64,000 nucleotides of DNA from Oscillospiraceae bacterium (lineage in GTDB: Bacteria > Bacillota > Clostridia > Oscillospirales > Oscillospiraceae), in NCBI GenBank assembly GCA_015068305.1, contig SVKV01000003.1, positions 1 through 64,000 of the forward strand, in the 5' to 3' direction. Below, one piece after another: positions 41,601-49,841 of this stretch. A program made the position numbers and the translations under genes. The notes beneath the pieces were generated by a model. It saw only the letters and a list, made by a program, of their open reading frames with translations, was not told the origin of the DNA and ran no database searches. The first letter of the stretch is position 1; every line of letters begins with the position of its first letter.

Positions 41601-42349
41601 ACTCCGCCCGGGCTGTGGAACGTGCCGGTGCTGAGCCCGAGATCTTCGTGATCCGCAACCTCACCGCCGATGCTGTTGCCAAGAGTGTGGAAGAATTCTC
41701 CGGCAAGGTCAAGGAGAGCCAGATGATCTTCATCCCCGGCGGCTTCTCCGGCGGCGACGAGCCCGACGGCTCCGCCAAGTTCATCACTGCTTTCTTCCGC
41801 AATGCTGCGGTCAAGGAAGCCGTCACCGAGCTGCTGGACAACCGGGACGGTCTGATGTGCGGCATCTGCAACGGCTTCCAGGCACTGGTGAAGCTGGGTC
41901 TGGTGCCCTACGGCAAGATCATCGACACCGATGAGACCTGCCCCACCCTGACCTTCAATAACATCGCCCGTCACCAGAGCCGCATCGTCCATACCCGTAT
42001 CGCTTCCACCAAGTCTCCCTGGCTGAGTCTGATGAACGTGGGCGACATCGTCAACGTGCCCATCTCCCATGGCGAAGGCAAGTTCCTGGCTTCCCCCGAG
42101 CTGATTGCTCAGCTGGCTGCCAATGGTCAGATCGCCACCCAGTATGTGGATCTGAACGGCAAGGCCACCGGTGATATCAACTTCAACCCCAACGGCTCCC
42201 TGTGCGCCATCGAAGGCATCACCAGCCCCGACGGCCGTGTCTTCGGCAAGATGGGCCACAGCGAGCGTATCGCAAAGGGCCTGTACAAGAACGTTCCCGG
42301 TGAATACGACATCCGGATGTTCGAGGCTGCCGTCAAGTACTTCAAGTAA
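38660..42349 (+). CDS. purL: Phosphoribosylformylglycinamidine synthase, single-chain
   Basis: The 1229-residue enzyme converts FGAR to FGAM with glutamine and ATP. It contains the N-terminal substrate-channel domain, two AIR-synthase-like domains (FKNETHNHPTEIEPFGGAATCIGG and CNDFGAGGVSVAIGE are clear) and a C-terminal class I glutaminase with the Cys in MCGICNGFQ, IPGGFSGGDEPDGSA and catalytic His in SHGEGKF. Most Gram-positive bacteria use separate PurS, PurQ and small PurL; a fused large form is found in Proteobacteria and in some Clostridia. It starts at GTG with AGGAGG upstream, and is the last gene before the terminator. Confidence 0.95.
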   Translation: MVYRIFVEKKKGLDNEARGLLSEAKNLLGISALENIRLFNRYDAENITAELFDYAVQTVFSEPQLDVARTEIDLPGAYVFAVEALPGQYDQRADSAAQCIQIISQGERPLIRTAKVYALYGSLTDADIAAFKKHVINAVESREAELTKPETLAIEYAAPQTVATIEGFITMDEAALANLLDEKGLAMDLDDLKFLQAYFRDEEKRDPTITEIRVVDTYWSDHCRHTTFSTHIDNVRIDDPAVQEAYDRYLAARVEVYGEEKAAKRPQTLMDIATIGTKTLKKRGMLPELDESEEINACSIHVTATVNGEDQDWLLMFKNETHNHPTEIEPFGGAATCIGGCIRDPLSGRAYVHQAMRITGAADPRKAISETIPGKLPQRKICQTAAAGYSSYGNQIGLATGHVSEMYHDGYVAKRLECGAVVAAAPAYNVRRERPAPGDVIVLLGGRTGRDGIGGATGSSKSHNMKSLTTMASEVQKGNAPEERKIQRLFRNPEVTRLIKRCNDFGAGGVSVAIGELAPGLQIDLDAVRKKYEGLDGTEIAISESQERMAVVVAAEDADKFIAAAEAENLEAYRVAVVTEEERMVMHWKGQTIANLSRAFLDTNGAVKHTQVEVTPKDLSQLSKPLFGNLRQMASDLKTASQRGLVERFDSTIGAGSVVMPYGGKKQLTPTQSMAAVLPMLPGQETDAASVFSWGCDPDHLSIDPYTGAHASIYNSVAKLVAAGCDYKQAYLTLQEFFEKLKTEPQRWGKPFAALLGALDAQLELGAAAIGGKDSMSGTFLDKDVPPTVISFAIAPINKNDVLSPEFKGADHPVYLFGAADETAESLKATWEAFHALHKAGKVHAAWAVERGIGEAVMKMSFGNHIGFKADADQGENWHLGLYGFLVAELSEDVEIPGVMKLGVTTAEPVIDLVSDCASIDELYALHAAVLEDVYPVHARENEEEIPTFSFEGKSSLAPAVKVAKPKVLIPVFPGTNCEFDSARAVERAGAEPEIFVIRNLTADAVAKSVEEFSGKVKESQMIFIPGGFSGGDEPDGSAKFITAFFRNAAVKEAVTELLDNRDGLMCGICNGFQALVKLGLVPYGKIIDTDETCPTLTFNNIARHQSRIVHTRIASTKSPWLSLMNVGDIVNVPISHGEGKFLASPELIAQLAANGQIATQYVDLNGKATGDINFNPNGSLCAIEGITSPDGRVFGKMGHSERIAKGLYKNVPGEYDIRMFEAAVKYFK

Positions 42350-42379
42350 GCGGCAGACAGCATTCTGTCCCCAAATATC

Positions 42380-42413
42380 AGTGCCCCTCCGGGATTCCGG
42401 AGGGGCACTTTTC
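42380..42413 (+). terminator. Terminator of the purine operon
   Basis: A perfect 13-bp stem (42380-42392 with 42397-42409) with a 4-nt loop is followed by TTTT. It lies 30 bp after the purL stop. Confidence 0.92.
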
Positions 42414-42442
42414 TTGCATATTTTCTGCGCCTGTGGTACACT
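42414..42442 (+). promoter_or_regulatory. Promoter of the traX-like gene
   Basis: TTGCAT (42414-42419) and TACACT (42437-42442) are 17 bp apart, 23 bp before the GTG start. Confidence 0.6.
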
Positions 42443-42465
42443 AACCACAGAAAGCAGGTGATCCC

Positions 42466-43203
42466 GTGAAGAAACTGAAATTTGACATTTCCTCCGCCGG
42501 GCTTCATGTCCTGGCCATGGCGCTGATGCTCTGCGACCATCTCTGGGCAACGATCGTTCCCGGAAATGACTGGCTGACCTGTCTTGGGCGGCTTGCCTTC
42601 CCCATTTTTGCCTTCATGCTGGTGGAAGGGTATTTTCATACCCGGAATCTTAAAAAGTATGCCCTCCGGCTTCTGCTCTTTGCTGTCATTTCAGAGATTC
42701 CCTTCAATCTGATGTACAGCAGTTCTGTTGTCTATCCCTTCCATCAGAACGTAATCTGGACGCTGCTGATCGGTTTGGGTATGATCCACCTCAATGAGAA
42801 AGCCAAAAAATCAAAACCCCTTGCTTCTGCCCTTACCCGGGTGGGCACCGTATTCTTGGGCGGACTTTTGGGTATCGTCACCTTTTCCGACTACAATGCT
42901 GCCGGTGTGCTGATGATTCTGGTATTTTACTTCTTCCGGGGCGATACAGTTCTGTGCCGTCTGCTGCAGGCAGTCGGTATGTACTATATCAATTTTGAAA
43001 TGCTCAAGGGGTTGGTTTTTCCGGTCACCCTTTTCGGCAGCAGCTTTGAAATTCCCCAGCAGGGTCTGGCAATTCTGTCGCTGATCTTTATCTGGCTCTA
43101 CCGGGGCCGGAAGGGCTATTCCGCCAAATGGTTTCAGCAGCTTTGCTACTGGTTCTATCCGGCCCATATGCTGCTTTTGTGGCTGATCCGCTATCTGAAA
43201 TAA
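42466..43203 (+). CDS. TraX-family membrane protein
   Basis: The 245-residue protein has about eight hydrophobic segments and the TraX family signatures: LHVLAMALMLCDHLWATI, CLGRLAFPIFAFMLVEGYFHT, the YALRLLLFAVISEIPFNLM block and a C-terminal FYPAHMLLLWLIRYL. The family is named after an F-pilin acetylase, but chromosomal copies in Firmicutes are not tied to conjugation; a membrane acyltransferase role is plausible. It starts at GTG with AAGCAGGTG upstream and stands alone between two terminators. Confidence 0.85.
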   Translation: MKKLKFDISSAGLHVLAMALMLCDHLWATIVPGNDWLTCLGRLAFPIFAFMLVEGYFHTRNLKKYALRLLLFAVISEIPFNLMYSSSVVYPFHQNVIWTLLIGLGMIHLNEKAKKSKPLASALTRVGTVFLGGLLGIVTFSDYNAAGVLMILVFYFFRGDTVLCRLLQAVGMYYINFEMLKGLVFPVTLFGSSFEIPQQGLAILSLIFIWLYRGRKGYSAKWFQQLCYWFYPAHMLLLWLIRYLK

Positions 43204-43207
43204 GAGA

Positions 43208-43239
43208 AACCGGCATCCTTTCGGGTGCCGGTTATTTTT
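43208..43239. terminator. Terminator between traX and the convergent araC gene
   Basis: AACCGGCATCC pairs with GGGTGCCGGTT around TTTC (inner T-G wobble) and is followed by ATTTTT. It overlaps the end of the minus-strand araC gene by two bases. Confidence 0.8.
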
Positions 43240-44191
43240 ACAGCTGGGAAAACTGACGGGGAGAAATGCCGTATTCCTGCCGGAAGGCCCGGTAGAAGGT
43301 GGAGTAGTCCGCAAATCCCACCCGGTGGGCGATCTCCTCCATGGCTACCTTCTCCGCAATCAGACTTTTGGCCGCAATCAGCCGCCGCTGGGTAATATAA
43401 CGGTACAGACTGACACCCATTTTCTGCTTGAACAGGTGGCTGATGGTGGAATTGCTGACATAGAATTTCCGGGCCAGATCATCCACGGTAATATGCTCCG
43501 GGTAGTACTGCTCAATGTAGGCCGTAATCCGGTCCAGAAGCTCCGGCTTTTCCGCCTTCATGGTGCCGGCCGACCGCTCGATGTACATCCGCTTCATATA
43601 GGTAAATATCAGCAGAGTATTTCCCATCACCGCGCTTTCCCAGCCGGGACGCTTCTGCTCTTCTTCCAGGACCCCCGCCCGGAAAACCTCCTCCAGAAAC
43701 TCCCACCGGGTTCCGGCGGTCCGGATAGGCACACTGTGGTCCCGCTGGGCCATGGTGTCATCCGGAAACATCTGCAGCATATTCTCCATAAACTCCTGGC
43801 TGATCCAAAGCACATCCCGCTCGTAGGGCACCGTCAGCTTTTCCGGCAGAATGGGCCGGTGGCTCACACCGGGCGGCACATAGACAATGTCCCCCTTCTG
43901 AAGCCGGTAGCGGTCCGAGCCGATGAGATATTCCACACCGGCGGAGGTCCTGCAGTAGAGAAGTTCAATATAATTGTGGCTGTGCAGGGACACCGTGGTA
44001 TTGGAATAGCTTGTATCCCGGTGGGTATTGACATAGCGGGAGGACATTTCCAGCTCCTGGTAGATATTCCTGGGATCAAAGCCTGCCTTTTCCAGCTGCT
44101 GAAGCATCCTCTGGTGCTCCGCTTCCGTGTGGGCAAATTCCATTTTTGCCATTTTCCGCATATCGTCAATTTTCACAATTATCACTTCCAT
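43238..44191 (-). CDS. AraC-family transcriptional regulator with cupin domain
   Basis: The 317-residue protein has an N-terminal cupin-type sensor (HSHNYIELLYCRTSAGVEYLIG, KGDIVYVPPGVSH at about residues 70-120) and a C-terminal AraC domain with two helix-turn-helix units (ITVDDLARKFYVSNSTISHLFKQ and EEIAHRVGFADYSTFYRAFRQEYGISP). It is divergent from the GPH-creatininase operon and most likely activates it in response to a carbohydrate-like ligand. The start is uncertain: ATG 44191 lacks a ribosome site, whereas GTG 44176 has GGAAG about 8 bases upstream. Confidence 0.85.
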   Translation of the reverse strand: MEVIIVKIDDMRKMAKMEFAHTEAEHQRMLQQLEKAGFDPRNIYQELEMSSRYVNTHRDTSYSNTTVSLHSHNYIELLYCRTSAGVEYLIGSDRYRLQKGDIVYVPPGVSHRPILPEKLTVPYERDVLWISQEFMENMLQMFPDDTMAQRDHSVPIRTAGTRWEFLEEVFRAGVLEEEQKRPGWESAVMGNTLLIFTYMKRMYIERSAGTMKAEKPELLDRITAYIEQYYPEHITVDDLARKFYVSNSTISHLFKQKMGVSLYRYITQRRLIAAKSLIAEKVAMEEIAHRVGFADYSTFYRAFRQEYGISPRQFSQL

Positions 44192-44199
44192 CGTTTGTA

Positions 44200-44295
44200 A
44201 ATTGCAACCATATTGTACCACAGTTTTGCAGGAATTGCAATATTTCTTACGAAAATTGCAATTTTATTTGCGTTCATAATTTGTTAAGATATACT
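44200..44295 (+). promoter_or_regulatory. Divergent control region with ATTGCAA repeats and the GPH promoter
   Basis: ATTGCAA occurs at 44201, 44234 and 44255, the last two 21 bp apart (two helical turns), as expected for AraC sites. The promoter TTGCGT (44268-44273), 16 bp, TATACT (44290-44295) follows the last repeat. Binding by the neighbouring AraC protein is inferred. Confidence 0.6.
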
Positions 44296-44349
44296 TGCAA
44301 AATGCGGACACGGTTCTGATCCGCAAAAATTGAATGGAGGAAACACAAA

Positions 44350-45762
44350 ATGGCTAAAGTCAAAACCCCCAAGACCGGTCTGACTACCAAGCATTGGATC
44401 GGTTATATGCTGGGCGACTGGGGCGGCTGCATGACCTTCGCGCTCATGGGCTCCTTCGTTACCCGCTACTACACCAACGTTCTGCAGGTCAACACCGTTG
44501 TTCTGGCAGCACTGCTGGCAATCTGGAACATCTGGGATGCCGTCAATGACCCCATGATGGGCGCTCTGATGGACAAGATGTTCGCCAAGAACCGCAACCC
44601 CAAGGGCAAGTTCCGTCCCTGGCTGCTGCGGGCTACCCCCATGCTGGCAATCACTTCCATCATCTTCTGGACTGTGCCCACCATGTTTGAAGGCACTGTG
44701 ATGATCGTTGTGCTGTTCATCTGCAAGATCCTGTACGAAGCAACCTACACCATGTTCAACATCCCCATGGGCTCCCTGCTGTCCGCCATGTCCAACACCG
44801 ACCAGGAGCGCGCTTCCCTGTCCTCCGCCCGCGGTGTCGGCGGTATGATCGGCAACATGCTGCCCGCTATGCTGTTCCCCATCTTCCTGAACATGTACGG
44901 CGATTCCAACCCCAAGGGCTATGCCATCGGTGCTACCGTCTGCGCTCTGGTTGGTGCTGTGATCTGCTACGGCCACTACGCTCTGACCGAGGAGCGCAAT
45001 GTGGTTGAGTCCGAGGCAAAGGCTGACGACATCAAGTTCACCGACATTCTGAATGTCTTCAAGGTCAACCGTGCTTTCCTGGCTCTGTGCATCCACGGTG
45101 TCTGCATCTGCACCATGCAGTATGTTACCTCCACCCTGGGCACCTACATGTACGCTGACGTTCTGGGCAATGTCTCCCTGATGTCCCTGACCAGCGTCAT
45201 CTCCATGCCCTTCATGATCGCCATTCTGGTTTTCGCTCCCATGCTGGCCAAGAAGTTCGGTCTGGTTCCCACCATCCGCGCCAGCCTGCTGATGGGCTCC
45301 GTTCTGTACATCTCCCTGTTCGCTCTGCACATGGTCATGGACGTTCCCGCTATGGTCCATATGCTGTGGAGCTCCATCGCTTCCGGCGTGGGCATGATGT
45401 CCATCCAGATGCAGTGGGGCATGGTCGGTGAAGCCATCGACTACAACGAGTACCTCACCGGCAAGCGCACCGAAGGCTCCATCTACGGCACCTTCAACCT
45501 GACCCGCCGTATCGGCCAGACCATCGGTAACTCCGCTGCTGTCCTGGCTCTGGGCTGGATCGGCTACGACGCAACCATCGCTGCTGCCGGCGGCGTTCAG
45601 GCTGCTTCCGTCCTGACCGGTATCAAGGCTCTGTGCGTTCTGGTTCCCGGTATCTTCGTCCTGGGTTCCTGGGCTGCATTCAAGTATGTCTGGAACATCA
45701 CTCCCGAGGTCAAGGCAGAAATGGCTGCCAAGAAGGCCGCTCAGAAGGCTGCTCAGGAGTAA
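44350..45762 (+). CDS. GPH-family sugar:cation symporter
   Basis: The 470-residue protein has about twelve membrane segments and the marks of the glycoside-pentoside-hexuronide family: GYMLGDWGGCMTF in the first helix, WDAVNDPMMGALMDK after the second, FRPWLL, and the central YNEYLTGKRTEGSIYGTFN. It should import a glycoside or uronide with sodium or protons. The C-terminus is a lysine/alanine-rich tail. It is the first gene of the AraC-linked operon, with GGAGG before the ATG. Confidence 0.9.
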   Translation: MAKVKTPKTGLTTKHWIGYMLGDWGGCMTFALMGSFVTRYYTNVLQVNTVVLAALLAIWNIWDAVNDPMMGALMDKMFAKNRNPKGKFRPWLLRATPMLAITSIIFWTVPTMFEGTVMIVVLFICKILYEATYTMFNIPMGSLLSAMSNTDQERASLSSARGVGGMIGNMLPAMLFPIFLNMYGDSNPKGYAIGATVCALVGAVICYGHYALTEERNVVESEAKADDIKFTDILNVFKVNRAFLALCIHGVCICTMQYVTSTLGTYMYADVLGNVSLMSLTSVISMPFMIAILVFAPMLAKKFGLVPTIRASLLMGSVLYISLFALHMVMDVPAMVHMLWSSIASGVGMMSIQMQWGMVGEAIDYNEYLTGKRTEGSIYGTFNLTRRIGQTIGNSAAVLALGWIGYDATIAAAGGVQAASVLTGIKALCVLVPGIFVLGSWAAFKYVWNITPEVKAEMAAKKAAQKAAQE

Positions 45763-45781
45763 TCCCATCTGACCGTTTTAC

Positions 45782-45818
45782 GAGCGGCACGGCACTGCCG
45801 TGCCGCTCATTCGTTTTC
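45782..45818 (+). terminator. Hairpin after the GPH gene
   Basis: A 12-bp stem (45782-45793 with 45797-45808) with a 3-nt loop is followed by ATTCGTTTT. The next gene follows in 20 bp, so it probably attenuates or stabilises the upstream message rather than fully ending it. Confidence 0.5.
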
Positions 45819-45839
45819 AAGGAAAGGAGTAACCCTTTT

Positions 45840-46673
45840 ATGCGTACCCGTATCCTCGGCAAAATGCTGAACAGCGAGGTTCAGGATTATCTGAAGAGAA
45901 ATGACATCATTATCGTTCCCGTGGGCACCACCGAAATGCACGGCGGTCTGCCGCTGGACTGTGAAACCGTCCTGTCCGAAGCTCTGGCCCTTAAAATGGC
46001 AGAAGCCTGCGACGGCCTGTGCCTTACCGGCCTGCCCTATTTCTATGCCGGTGCCACCGCTTCCGGCCGGGGCACCGTCCAGGTTACTGTCCGCCAGGGT
46101 ATCGACTATTTAGGTGCCATTGCCCGGAGCCTGCTGCGGCTGGGCTTCAAGCGCCAGGTCTATATCTCCTTCCACGGTCCCGCCCACATGACCATCTGCC
46201 CCATGGTCCGGGATTTCTACGATGAGACCGGTGTGCCCATCCTGTACATGGACAGTGTGATGAAGATTCTTGGCAACATCTCCGCACTGGGTGGCATGGA
46301 GGGACTGAACGATATATTCGTCGGCGCTTACAAGGTTATGAACCGGCTTGAAGATGTGCCTCTGGTTACCGGTTATTCCGATCTTGTCCCCCAGTCCTGT
46401 GCGCCCTTTGACGATCTGTTTGCACTGGGTTATCAGAGCGCGGCGGTCGGTTACTGCTTCGGTGAGAATCAAGATCATGCGCCCACTCCCGATATTCCGG
46501 ATGCCCAAACCCGTGACCGTATGGCGGAAAATGGTGAAAAGGTCATCGACAGTCTGGTTGCAACCATGAATATGCCCCATGTGGTGGAGCAGCTGCGCAA
46601 GCTGGAACAGTACGGCCTGGAAAATGAGGCCAAGTATCCCTGGATGCCCGCTGCCTGGAACCGCAATCATTAA
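45840..46673 (+). CDS. Creatininase-family amidohydrolase, copy 1
   Basis: This 277-residue protein has the creatininase fold signatures: VGTTEMHGGLPLDCET (Glu32, His34 and Asp40 as metal ligands), and SFHGPAHMT (His112, His116) in place of the family's NGHGGN block. Related enzymes hydrolyse cyclic amides or formamides, some act in sugar pathways, and the substrate here is unknown. The start at 45840 follows AAAGGAG; the open frame to 45633 runs antisense-like through the GPH end. A closely similar copy follows after 21 bp. Confidence 0.82.
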   Translation: MRTRILGKMLNSEVQDYLKRNDIIIVPVGTTEMHGGLPLDCETVLSEALALKMAEACDGLCLTGLPYFYAGATASGRGTVQVTVRQGIDYLGAIARSLLRLGFKRQVYISFHGPAHMTICPMVRDFYDETGVPILYMDSVMKILGNISALGGMEGLNDIFVGAYKVMNRLEDVPLVTGYSDLVPQSCAPFDDLFALGYQSAAVGYCFGENQDHAPTPDIPDAQTRDRMAENGEKVIDSLVATMNMPHVVEQLRKLEQYGLENEAKYPWMPAAWNRNH

Positions 46674-46694
46674 TTATTACGAAGGAGAAAACAT

Positions 46695-47537
46695 ATGGAA
46701 ATGCGTACCCGTATCCTCGGCAAAATGCTGAACTCCGAGGTCCAGGATTATCTGGAAAGAAACGACATCATCATCATTCCCGTGGGCACCACCGAAATGC
46801 ACGGCGGCTTCCCCCTGGACTGTGAAACCGTGATCAGCGAGGCTTACTGCCTGCGGATGGCAGAGGCCTGCGACGGTCTGGTGCTCACCGGACTGCCCTA
46901 TTTCTATGCCGGTGCCACCGCCTCCGGCCGGGGCACTGTCCAGGTCAGTGTCCGCCAGGGCATCGACTACCTTGGCGCCATCGCCCGGAGCCTGCTGCGG
47001 CTGGGCTTCAAGCGCCAGGTCTACCTCAGCTTCCACGGCCCCGCCCACATGACCATCTGCCCCATGATCCGGGACTTCTACGATGAGACCGGCGTCCCTG
47101 CCCTGTACATGGACTGCATGATGCAGGTGGGTAAGAATGCCAAGATTCTGACCAATTTCCTGGAAGACTTCCATGCCATCACCGTCGGCTCTTACAAGGT
47201 TATGAACCGTCTGGATGATGTTCCTCTGGTCACCGGCTATCAGCACAGCAACAAGCAGTCCTGCGCTCCCTTCCAGGATCTGTTCAACCTGGGTTACCAG
47301 AGTGCTGCCGTGGGTTACTGCTTCGGCGAAAACGGCGACCATATGTCCACCCCCGATATCCCCGATATCGAAACCCGCAATGCCATGGCTGACCGTGGTG
47401 AAGAGCTGATCAACAAGATGGTCGCCAACATGGATATGCCCCATGTGGTGGAGCAGCTGCGCAAGCTGGAAGCCTACGGCCTGGAGAATGAGGAAAAGTA
47501 TCCCTGGATGCCCTCTGCCTGGAACCGGAACCACTAA
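46695..47537 (+). CDS. Creatininase-family amidohydrolase, copy 2
   Basis: This 280-residue protein aligns end to end with the preceding one: identical blocks include RTRILGKMLNSEVQDYL, TGLPYFYAGATASGRGTVQV, ARSLLRLGFKRQVY and the ending AWNRNH. The metal-site residues are kept in both. Differences cluster in the middle (copy 1 LGNISALGGMEGLND, copy 2 VGKNAKILTNFLEDFHA), likely near the substrate or subunit interface. A recent tandem duplication with divergence of one loop is the simplest reading. Confidence 0.82.
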   Translation: MEMRTRILGKMLNSEVQDYLERNDIIIIPVGTTEMHGGFPLDCETVISEAYCLRMAEACDGLVLTGLPYFYAGATASGRGTVQVSVRQGIDYLGAIARSLLRLGFKRQVYLSFHGPAHMTICPMIRDFYDETGVPALYMDCMMQVGKNAKILTNFLEDFHAITVGSYKVMNRLDDVPLVTGYQHSNKQSCAPFQDLFNLGYQSAAVGYCFGENGDHMSTPDIPDIETRNAMADRGEELINKMVANMDMPHVVEQLRKLEAYGLENEEKYPWMPSAWNRNH

Positions 47538-47549
47538 GGAGCAGCTCCC

Positions 47550-48416
47550 ATGAAAATGATCCATATGAACGTCCCGGGCCATCCCGAGGCAACCCTGGAA
47601 GGCTATATTCTGGACTGTGAGCTGACCCTGGGCCAGAACCGGAACCGCCCTGCCATCGTGGTCTGCCCCGGCGGTGGCTATCTGTACTGCTCTCCCCGGG
47701 AAGCAGAGCCCGTGGCTCTGCGCTACGCTGCCCGCGGCTTCCACGCCTTCATCCTCCGCTACAGTGTGGGCTGGGATGCTGCCGGCTTTTCTCCCCTGCA
47801 GGAGGTTTCCTGGGTCATCGGCTACCTGAGAGAGCACGCGGAAGAATGGCACATTGATCCCAACAAAATTGCCACCTGCGGCTTCTCCGCAGGCGGTCAT
47901 CTGGCTCTGGCCGCCGGCGTCAAGGGTGAGAACAAGCCCAATGCCATGATCCTGGGCTACCCCGCCGTTACCACCCCCAATAACCCCATGTCCAATTTCA
48001 TGGTCAAGCTGCTCTCCGGCAAAAAGGAAGTTACCGACGCCGACTGCGCCGAATTCTCTCTGGAGAATTACATCACGAAGGATGCACCCCCGGTCTTCAT
48101 GATGGCAACGGCAGAGGACGGTCTGTCCCCCTACGGTGCCCTGCTGGTGGCCAACACCTACTCCCGCCTGGGTCTGGGCTATGAGCTGCACATGTTCCAG
48201 CACGGCCCCCACGGCTACTCCCTGGCCGACGAAACCACCGCCGACGGCAGCAGCCAGGTGCTGAATTCCTCCTTCGCCCAGTGGCATGATCTGAGTGTGG
48301 ACTGGCTCTACCGGATCTTCGGCAAGAACGAATTTGTGGACAAGAGCACCAGCCGCATGGGAAAGATCATGGCAGATATGGGCCTGATCCCCGGCAAGGG
48401 TGCCGATTTCGCATAA
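47550..48416 (+). CDS. Alpha/beta hydrolase, acetylesterase type
   Basis: The 288-residue cytoplasmic esterase has the oxyanion-hole motif VCPGGGYLY, the nucleophile in GFSAGGH, the acid in ATAEDGLSPY and the His in GPHGYSLA. This resembles the family that removes acetyl or feruloyl groups from imported carbohydrates. It begins 12 bp after the second creatininase gene and is followed by the type B carboxylesterase after 13 bp, so all are one transcript. Confidence 0.85.
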   Translation: MKMIHMNVPGHPEATLEGYILDCELTLGQNRNRPAIVVCPGGGYLYCSPREAEPVALRYAARGFHAFILRYSVGWDAAGFSPLQEVSWVIGYLREHAEEWHIDPNKIATCGFSAGGHLALAAGVKGENKPNAMILGYPAVTTPNNPMSNFMVKLLSGKKEVTDADCAEFSLENYITKDAPPVFMMATAEDGLSPYGALLVANTYSRLGLGYELHMFQHGPHGYSLADETTADGSSQVLNSSFAQWHDLSVDWLYRIFGKNEFVDKSTSRMGKIMADMGLIPGKGADFA

Positions 48417-48429
48417 CGAGGTAAACAAT

Positions 48430-49791
48430 ATGGATTATATCGTAAATACCCCCTGCGGCCCGCTGAAGGGCTGTGAGGGCCGTCTCCCCGGCGTTGCCGC
48501 CTACAAGGGCATCCGCTATGCCACAGCCGGCCGTTGGGAATACCCCAAACAGGTGACCGGCTGGGATGGCATCTATGATGCCACCCGGTACGGCAACTGC
48601 TCCTATCAGCCCCGCTCTTTCTATGACGAGGAAGAGAACCTCAAGAAGATCTTCTACTACTATGAGTTCCGCAAGGGTGAAACCTACACCTACAGCGAGG
48701 ATTGCCTGTTTCTGAATGTCTGGACGCCCTCCGATGCCCGTGAAGGCGACAAGCTGCCCGTTCTGGTGTACATCCATGGCGGCGGTTTTACCGGCGGCTG
48801 CGGCCACGAGAAGCACTTTGACGGCCCCGTGTGGCCCACCAAGGGTGTCATTGCCGTGACCCTCAACTACCGTCTGGGACCCATGGGCTTTATCTGCCTG
48901 CCGGAGCTCCGGGATGAGGCCGGCTTCACCGGCAACTACGGCCTCTATGACCAGATGACCGCCATCAAGTGGGTCAAGGACAACATTGCCGCCTTCGGCG
49001 GTGACCCCGAGGCCATCACCATCATGGGTCAGAGCGCCGGTGCCATGAGCGTTCAGCAGCACTGCCTGAGCCCCATGACCGACGGACTGTTTTCCAAGGC
49101 CGTCATGTCCAGCGGCGGCGGTGTAAACAAGATGATGGCACCCCAGCCTCCGGAAAAGATTTATGACTTCTGGAAGGCCGTGATGGACCGCTGCGGCTGT
49201 ACTAACCTGGAGCAGTTCCGGGCTGTGGAGCCTGCCAAGCTCTTTGAGGTCTGGCAGGAAACCAAGAAGGATGTCAAGGGCGGTGCCCAGTCCTGCTCCC
49301 CGGTGCTGGACGGCCGGTTTGTGGTAGGTGCCGGTGCCGACCTGCTGGCAGCGGGCAAGCACAAGCAGATTCCCTATATGTGCGGCTCCACCAGTGAGGA
49401 CATCATGCCTCCCATCATCTATTCCATGGGCCGCAGCTGGTGCGAAGCCCAGGATAAGCCCAGCTTTGCCTGGTTCTTTGACCGGCAGCTTCCCGGCGAC
49501 GGCAACGGCGCCTGGCACTCTTCCGACCTCTGGTACTGGTTTGGCACCCTGGACAACGGCTGGCGCCCCTGGGAGGAAAAGGATTACCGGATCTCCGGAC
49601 TGATGGTCGACTACCTAATGAACTTCGTTAAGACCGGCAATCCCAACGGCGAAGGCCTGCCCCAGTGGAAGCGGGCCTGCCCCAAGTGCAAAAAGGTCAT
49701 GCGCATCGGCGAAGGCGAGCCCAGAATGGGCAAGGCATCCATGGCAAAACTGACCTATACCCTGCTGACCAACAAGGCTGTGGGCGAATAA
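48430..49791 (+). CDS. Type B carboxylesterase
   Basis: The 453-residue enzyme of the carboxylesterase family has EDCLFLNVWTP, the oxyanion motif YIHGGGF, the nucleophile in GQSAGAMS and a C-terminal His in GAWHSSDLWYWFG. No signal peptide is seen. It would remove an ester group from a compound brought in by the GPH symporter. The start at 48430 has CGAGGTAA upstream; the ATG at 48400 lies in the previous gene. Confidence 0.85.
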   Translation: MDYIVNTPCGPLKGCEGRLPGVAAYKGIRYATAGRWEYPKQVTGWDGIYDATRYGNCSYQPRSFYDEEENLKKIFYYYEFRKGETYTYSEDCLFLNVWTPSDAREGDKLPVLVYIHGGGFTGGCGHEKHFDGPVWPTKGVIAVTLNYRLGPMGFICLPELRDEAGFTGNYGLYDQMTAIKWVKDNIAAFGGDPEAITIMGQSAGAMSVQQHCLSPMTDGLFSKAVMSSGGGVNKMMAPQPPEKIYDFWKAVMDRCGCTNLEQFRAVEPAKLFEVWQETKKDVKGGAQSCSPVLDGRFVVGAGADLLAAGKHKQIPYMCGSTSEDIMPPIIYSMGRSWCEAQDKPSFAWFFDRQLPGDGNGAWHSSDLWYWFGTLDNGWRPWEEKDYRISGLMVDYLMNFVKTGNPNGEGLPQWKRACPKCKKVMRIGEGEPRMGKASMAKLTYTLLTNKAVGE

Positions 49792-49808
49792 CTCCTGTGA
49801 CACAAAAA

Positions 49809-49841
49809 ATCCCCTCCGGATAATCCGGAGGGGATCATTTT
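49809..49841. terminator. Bidirectional terminator after the carboxylesterase gene
   Basis: A perfect 12-bp stem (49809-49820 with 49824-49835) has CATTTTT on the right and A6 on the left, serving the convergent genes. Confidence 0.88.

Noticed and set aside
38582..42550. Open frame of 1322 codons on the minus strand opposite purL
   Set aside because: It is antisense to a fully recognisable purL, low in complexity (Gly, Val, Asp, His rich) and has no family motifs. Long antisense frames are expected here because of the strong third-position GC bias.
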